Below are positions 59,050 to 64,000 of a stretch of 64,000 bases of DNA, in pieces. The position numbers and the translations under genes were made by a program. The stretch is from the NCBI GenBank assembly GCA_963931865.1, contig OZ007509.1, positions 7,284,474 through 7,348,473 of the forward strand. The letters run 5' to 3'. The notes beneath the pieces are model-generated. The model saw only the letters and a list, made by a program, of their open reading frames with translations, ran no database searches and had not been told where the DNA came from. The first letter of the stretch is position 1. Each line of letters starts with the position of its first letter. This DNA is from Axinella damicornis (Eukaryota > Porifera > Demospongiae > Axinellida > Axinellidae).

Positions 59050-60227
59050 GTTGAAACCTGTATTCAACAATCATTGAACATTGCAATTGTATATAATATT
59101 ATGCTAACATGGGGTGATGGGTGATATAATGAATTACAAAGCTGTAGTACATCCTTATACGATGATAAGTGATATATTGGCTTTACAATGATCAGACGGC
59201 TACTGCTTGACAAGTCTTGACAAGTCTTGCATATATACCAGATTCTTGAGTGAGCACGTGACGATTGTGACCACTTGCTTGCAGTGGGAGGGAGGGACTG
59301 ATCTTTTTTCCTGAGGGGCTCTTCTGCAGGAAGAACGTTATACTTACGATCATTAAAGCAAAGTTGACAACTCTAATACAGTATCTACGTACTGTCCCTG
59401 AAATGAATGTAGTACAATGAATAACACATAACGTCTTAACTCATTGCACACGGATATGACATAATTCTTATTTCGATCACCACGAGGTCAAATGTTTCGC
59501 GATCTGTTGTGGGCATAGACTCTTTGCTAAGGGCGAGGTATTGTAACAATGAGCAAAAATTCAGCCAAGTGAAACTTTCTGATCATGAAGCACAAGGTCG
59601 TAAGCCAAACAAACGTGTAGCAACAGGCTTTGTATTGAGCTGCCCATGACTCACCGTCCAATGAAGCCATCTCTGAGGTTAGCGGGGTCAAACACTGATG
59701 AGATTGCCTTCTGCTGTTCTACACAGAGGTCAGCAATTGAAAAATTGCCTGATTGTCTTTTGGCCAGTTGTGATGTGCTGCACTGAACTTATATTTTTCT
59801 GTTAACTCATTGCATGCGGTGCGCATATATATAGGTGCATGTGTAATTCTGAGGGTGTTCCCTTCCTCGAAAGACACTCGGAGTGTGTATCTTGCTATTT
59901 TCAGGTAAGAGTGTGGTCTTCAAACATGAAAGAGACCACACTAGACAATTTACCAAATGGCTTCTGTTGAAAAATTGTTCGCCTGAGTTCAAGCTCGTGC
60001 AATCATTGCACATTTATGCGATCGCGCATGAGACGGCAGATTGAGACATGCATGTACACATTTTAAGGTAGCATGAAACACGGTGATGAAACAATCACTT
60101 TGCAACTGTAAGCGGAAAACAAACCACAGGTGATTTTAAGGACTGAATTTGGTTCGAATGGCATTTTCACAGCCAATTTTGTGAATAAACCACCTTCAAG
60201 CTACCTTATTCCAATCAGTATAGGTTA
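59050..60227. other. Intergenic or intronic, no gene seen
   Basis: No splice-supported coding sequence or large repeat was recognised. Confidence 0.45.
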
Positions 60228-60397
60228 CATCCCTGGCCAGCGGGATATAAGACCCGTTATATCCCGCGGGAGAGGTCAGTGCTTGAGTGGAGCCGAGGAA
60301 GTGCCGAGGGCGAAGCCCGAGGCACTTCCGAGGCGGAACGAAAGCACTGGCCTCTCCCAAGGGATGTAACGGGTCTTACATCACGCTGGCCAGGGAT
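60228..60397. repeat. GC-rich foldback repeat
   Basis: CATCCCTGGCCAGCGGGATA at the left pairs with the complement of CACGCTGGCCAGGGAT at the right. AGACCCGTTATATCCC and GGGATGTAACGGGTCT pair inside, and an inner hairpin contains GAGGGCGAAGCCCGAGG. Confidence 0.7.
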
Positions 60398-60403
60398 ACA
60401 ACT

Positions 60404-60690
60404 AACTTATACTATGCTAGGCTATTCTAAGGTGAGTACACTGTGTAGACATAGATACTGTGGTGTAGGCACTCACCGATAAGTGGCAGAGGCATCCGTG
60501 ATACTTGACTGAGCGAGGCAGCGGTAAAGGCACGAGCCCTTGGCTAGACTAACAAAGCTAGCTCTTCGCTTTCTCGTGCACGCGATTGCTTACAGTATGC
60601 GCGCGCAGCCGGCCGCGGGATATATGACCTGTTATTTCCCGCAAATACTGTAACCTGATTGGTTAGAATAGCCTAAGTATAGTATAATAA
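60404..60690. repeat. Inverted-repeat element, about 290 bp
   Basis: AACTTATACTATGCTAGGCT plus ATTCTAA at the left pairs with TTAGAATAGCC...AGTATAATAAGT at the right. Inside it, 60,556-60,608 is a copy of the CTTCGCTTTCTC/CAGTATGCGCGCGC repeat seen at 17.9 kb. Confidence 0.6.
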
Positions 60691-61623
60691 GTGATAGAGG
60701 CCAATTGATGCCATAGCCAAGGCAAAGCTTAGTTACCTATAATAGCCGAACACATAATTATATCCAGTCTTGGGATTGGTAGCTAGGGCCCCCTGCCTAG
60801 TAATAAAAGTGGTTTGGTCTTGAAGCTCCCCAATTCTAAGACTGAAAGGACAGAGTGGAGTGGACAAAAGAAGCTAACTTGGTTGTCGATCGCGAAACCA
60901 CTTATTGCCCACGCTCTTCTTTCAAAAGCATAAGCACAATAGCTACTAAGGTGCATAAATATCAGTGCCTTGCTGTCACGGTACACAAGCAGTCTTAAAC
61001 AAAAACATACCCAAGTTCAAATAACATTTTCTCTATCACTGGTTACACGCAAAGCTGTACATTGTACCTCAAGGGGGAATGTACATGTGTACGAGGACCG
61101 GCTCCTCAGCGCAACAAACACTAGCCTTAGTTCAACCCTAAGGAGTTGTTCATCATACTTGCACCAGTTTGTACATGTATATATATCACTGCAAAAACGG
61201 TGTAGTTGTTTTGATTGCTTGGTGGTTACAGGGCTTTTCCAAACCCTTGCAACAGCCACAGCTGGTTGCGTTAAGTGGACAATTAATTTTGTGGTCGAAA
61301 CTTCATTTGTGTGAAACCCTAGTAACTTAATTAAAGGCCAAAGTTCAGTGCTTAAGTACAGTTGTATAGACAGTTGCACCATGTTTGAACATGCAGGAAC
61401 CAAGTTGTCTGCATTCAGTAGCATCCTACATAGAGTGTGGCCATTCCAGTAGTATCCTGGTTTATGTAGGGTACCACTGGAATGCTCAGTTTATGTAGGA
61501 TGCTACATTCTAATAGTATTGCCTCGATCCTGCATGTAATGTCCAAACAGTCAAACACGTGCAGCTATAGTAACCACCAAGCAGTCAAAGTAACTACTTC
61601 CATTTTTGCATATATAGACTTAC
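60691..61623. other. Non-coding; small hairpin at 61.41-61.51 kb
   Basis: Near 61,410-61,505 GTAGCATCCTACATA and CATTCCAGTAG pair with CCACTGGAATG and TATGTAGGATGCTAC. No coding evidence otherwise. Confidence 0.5.
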
Positions 61624-61846
61624 CTGCGATAAAAATCTTCATTGATCCCAGAGTTTGGAGAGGATGCTGCAGTCCCCAAGTTCTGTCTGCACCATGCATA
61701 CACCAGCTGTCCAGTAGCGTTTCCCATTGATGCTACTGGTATAGCTCCCGGATTCCAGGGCATATGATGCGATGCCATGCAAATGCTTCGTTTCCACAAC
61801 CAGTAGCCAACGCTAGATCTCAGCTCCTTACCCCACACGTGAAGCT
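61624..61846 (-). CDS. Candidate upstream exon of the locus B VioB-like gene (unrecognised)
   Basis: An open exon on the minus strand bounded by TTCTCAG (about 61,847) and a strong donor AG|GTAAGT at 61,624/61,623. It encodes LHVWGKELRSSVGYWLW, then MPWNPGAIPVASMGNATG and LVYAWCRQNLGTAAS, ending NEDFYR plus two bases of a split codon. Those two bases join the single leading base of the N-terminal exon at 57,280 to make Arg and keep the frame open (NEDFYRR-VSEGSYLSRP). I do not recognise the domain. It has no signal peptide or clear initiator, so further upstream exons would be needed. It could equally belong to another gene. Confidence 0.38.
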
Positions 61847-62109
61847 CTGAGAACGGTTTACACTAGTGGACACATTTGGGGGCAGTTGCATGCACACGAC
61901 TGCCATCAGAATGTGACTGAGCAAATTGAGCATACGTAGTTGCTACAACCTCAGGCCACAGAAATTATGACACTAATTTAAAAAATACACCCATGTATAT
62001 CACAGGTACTGTGAGTCTAAATCAGTCTCGCAGGTATGTCCTATCGCTCACTATCCACTGAATAGACAAGCACTTGAGCTCGAGCGGTCTCTGTCTTTGC
62101 ACTAAGGAG

Positions 62110-62282
62110 GTAGCACAGGAGAAACTTTTCACGTGGTAAAGAATGTAATTACTACACAGTAGTTGGCAATGAACGAACATGATTCGCCTACAAGACTGCT
62201 GACCTCAGCACATACAGGAATTTTGCCAAGTGTCACCAGGCTTACTTCCGCATTCTGCGTGTGGGCCTGGGTACGAGGCTAT
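62110..62282. repeat. Half copy of the 473-847 MITE family
   Basis: This segment matches the reverse complement of roughly 473-640 (GCACATACAGGAATTTT, GCCTGGGTACGAGGCTA). The other half of the element is missing or unrecognisable. Confidence 0.65.
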
Positions 62283-62631
62283 GGTGACGTTGTTACAACC
62301 TTGCCACCAAGTTGTAACAAGCTTGTCATTTCTATATTATGGGAGTCCAGACCTGTATTCAGAAGTGTTGATAGCTCTTCGTGCATCTAGACTAATTTGC
62401 TTGAACTGCAAAGACAAAAACAACTTCAATTGAAACTAGAGGTGTTCATAGAACACATACCCCGCGCGGAATGTCTACAGGATACAGTGCAGCTAGCTAC
62501 AGTAACAATCGACGACTCGACGTGACATCTTGCGCATCGCTATATCGCGTATACTGTGTTCGTGTATGACCATATCCAAAGTGTGGGAGTGACCGCTTAT
62601 ATCGTATATACAACAACGTGCATATTGTGAA

Positions 62632-62880
62632 GCTGAAGAGGTGGGGCCAAATGTTACGAATAATAGGAAATAGCTGGAAAAAACAGCCGAAACAATAGCC
62701 ATGATGTCTGTGAAGTACATAAATCGTGAGAAAATACTGTTTCCTAGCGGTCATCTCGAAGCATGAAGTTTCCAAATGCACTGCGTGTCGTGTTCTTGAT
62801 GGGACTCTGAGGTCACGAAGAGGTGGAGCCAATGTTGTGATAGTTATGAAAAGTAGGAAATAGCCGAAATACAGCGAAAC
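62632..62880. repeat. Direct duplication, unit about 185 bp
   Basis: GAAGAGGTGGGGCCAAATGTT with TAGGAAATAGC and CAGCCGAAACAATAG at 62,636 recurs as GAAGAGGTGGAGCCAATGTTG with TAGGAAATAGCCGAAATACAG at 62,817. It is non-coding. Confidence 0.65.
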
Positions 62881-62994
62881 GGAGCGCCTTGACTTCAGTC
62901 AGGTACACATAGAGCAGTTTTTTTTGCTATTTGCTATTGTTTGACTCCATTTCGATGGTTTATGAGGGTCTATGTGGGGAGATTTCAATTTTTT

Positions 62995-63085
62995 CCGCCT
63001 GACAGACAGACGACTGACAGACGACTGACTGACGGACAAAACCGATTGCTTAACCCCGCTTCGCGCATGTGCGCGCGGGGTAACA
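62995..63085. repeat. (GACTGACA)-type short tandem repeat and GC hairpin
   Basis: CTGACAGACAGACGACTGAC with further units is followed by a hairpin, ACCCCGC...GCGCGGGGT (63,053-63,081). Confidence 0.7.
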
Positions 63086-63458
63086 ACCCCCACAGTGTGG
63101 TTAGCTCAGTTACAGTGAGGTCAGCTCAGTCACAGTGAGGATGCCCACTCAATACTTACCAGCACAGATGTGCTGTACTGCCTATAATAACAATGTGGTA
63201 ATGGACTAGGAAAAATGAACCTGTGCAAGTGAACCTGTGGTAACATGCAGGACTAGGAAAGAAACCTACCAAAGCAGCAGCCAAATTCCGAAAACCTTTG
63301 TAGGTAGTCCATCTATTAAATAACTGCATGGCTCCTATAGCCTCGTTCCCTACCTGGCATGGCAGCATTCCGTCATCTGTAATAGCATCCAACTATCACT
63401 GTAACAATTGATTTCATAAACAACTCCAATTGATGAGAAAGAGTGCATGTGCAGTGCA

Positions 63459-63937
63459 TGTGATCTGAAGAGGGTTCAGGTGGTGGGGGGATGTGGGATA
63501 TGACCAATCTCAGCCAACAACAAAAAATTAAAACACTGGTTCTGAAGCCCTTTCAAATGATTTTGGTATGCAGCGGCATTCACAAAGCATACTTTCGGGC
63601 TTCTGTCCAAGGTTAGGTGAATCCATAGACAATACAAAGTGGGTTTACTGCATTGTCCAAATCTCATTACTATAAATTATATTTTAGTGACTAAGTCCAG
63701 TAGGCCAGTCCAGTCCACTGATTGTTCTCACCCTATCAAAGAATTAGAATCCTGTATTGCATGAGTGACAAACTTGGCTGTGAATGGAGAGAACTATACT
63801 GTTTTTGGTGAGCTTGTACTGTTTCAATCCGGTGCATGAGTCTGTACTCTGCAACTCACAGCTATAGCTCACGCTCAGAGAACACAGCGCAGAGAATAAC
63901 AAGCAGCAGAATTTTAATGGAGATTTCTGTATAAAAA
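63459..63937. repeat. Partner of the 14.34-14.85 kb repeat, with inverted middle
   Basis: The outer parts align directly with 14,341-14,480 and 14,660-14,845. The middle (63,571-63,745) is reversed relative to 14,485-14,642. No gene. Confidence 0.7.
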
Positions 63938-64000
63938 TTTTCGTACAGACTTATATAGACCTCTGCTTAATTCACCGTGGAGTGGTTGCGGTTTGTTCAC

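Noticed and set aside
62497..62832. 111-codon open frame on minus
   Set aside because: It spans a direct non-coding duplication, has no recognisable domain or splice support, and its composition is not protein-like.

Overview
The window looks like nuclear DNA of an invertebrate animal, most likely a sponge. Genes have GT-AG introns, the one housekeeping gene is the animal mitochondrial protein LETM1, and introns and spacers are full of short palindromic DNA transposons plus a decayed non-LTR retrotransposon. The species assignment is inference from overall style; no sequence here proves it.

Layout. (1) 1-4.0 kb: the last three exons of LETM1 on +, with introns loaded with MITE-like inverted-repeat elements. 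(2) 5.2-14.9 kb: locus A, a gene on - for a large VioB/RebD-like (iminophenyl-pyruvate dimer synthase type, ferritin-like) ectodomain with a C-terminal transmembrane anchor. Three exons are visible and it converges on LETM1. (3) 13-18 kb: a LINE reverse-transcriptase remnant and assorted repeats. (4) 18,043-51,440: one giant element of about 33.4 kb, bounded by inverted repeats of about 400 bp and a perfect 9-bp target duplication (ATTTAGAAA). It carries a small two-exon gene for a Tudor-like domain. That domain is split in the middle by a 30,318-bp array of a 21-bp minisatellite, itself built of alternating 10- and 11-bp modules. (5) 51.8-63.9 kb: locus B, a second copy of the VioB-like gene in the same orientation as A, with diverged flanks and its own insertions.

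A and B are a tandem segmental duplication now separated by the giant element and other repeats. Apart from LETM1, the VioB-like pair and the short Tudor-like gene, I see no convincing genes. The very long open frames across 20-51 kb arise because the 21-bp unit happens to be stop-free in all three + frames, and should not be taken as proteins without expression evidence. The most unusual object is the giant element with its gene-splitting array; the second is the membrane-anchored, apparently glycosylated VioB-like protein pair.
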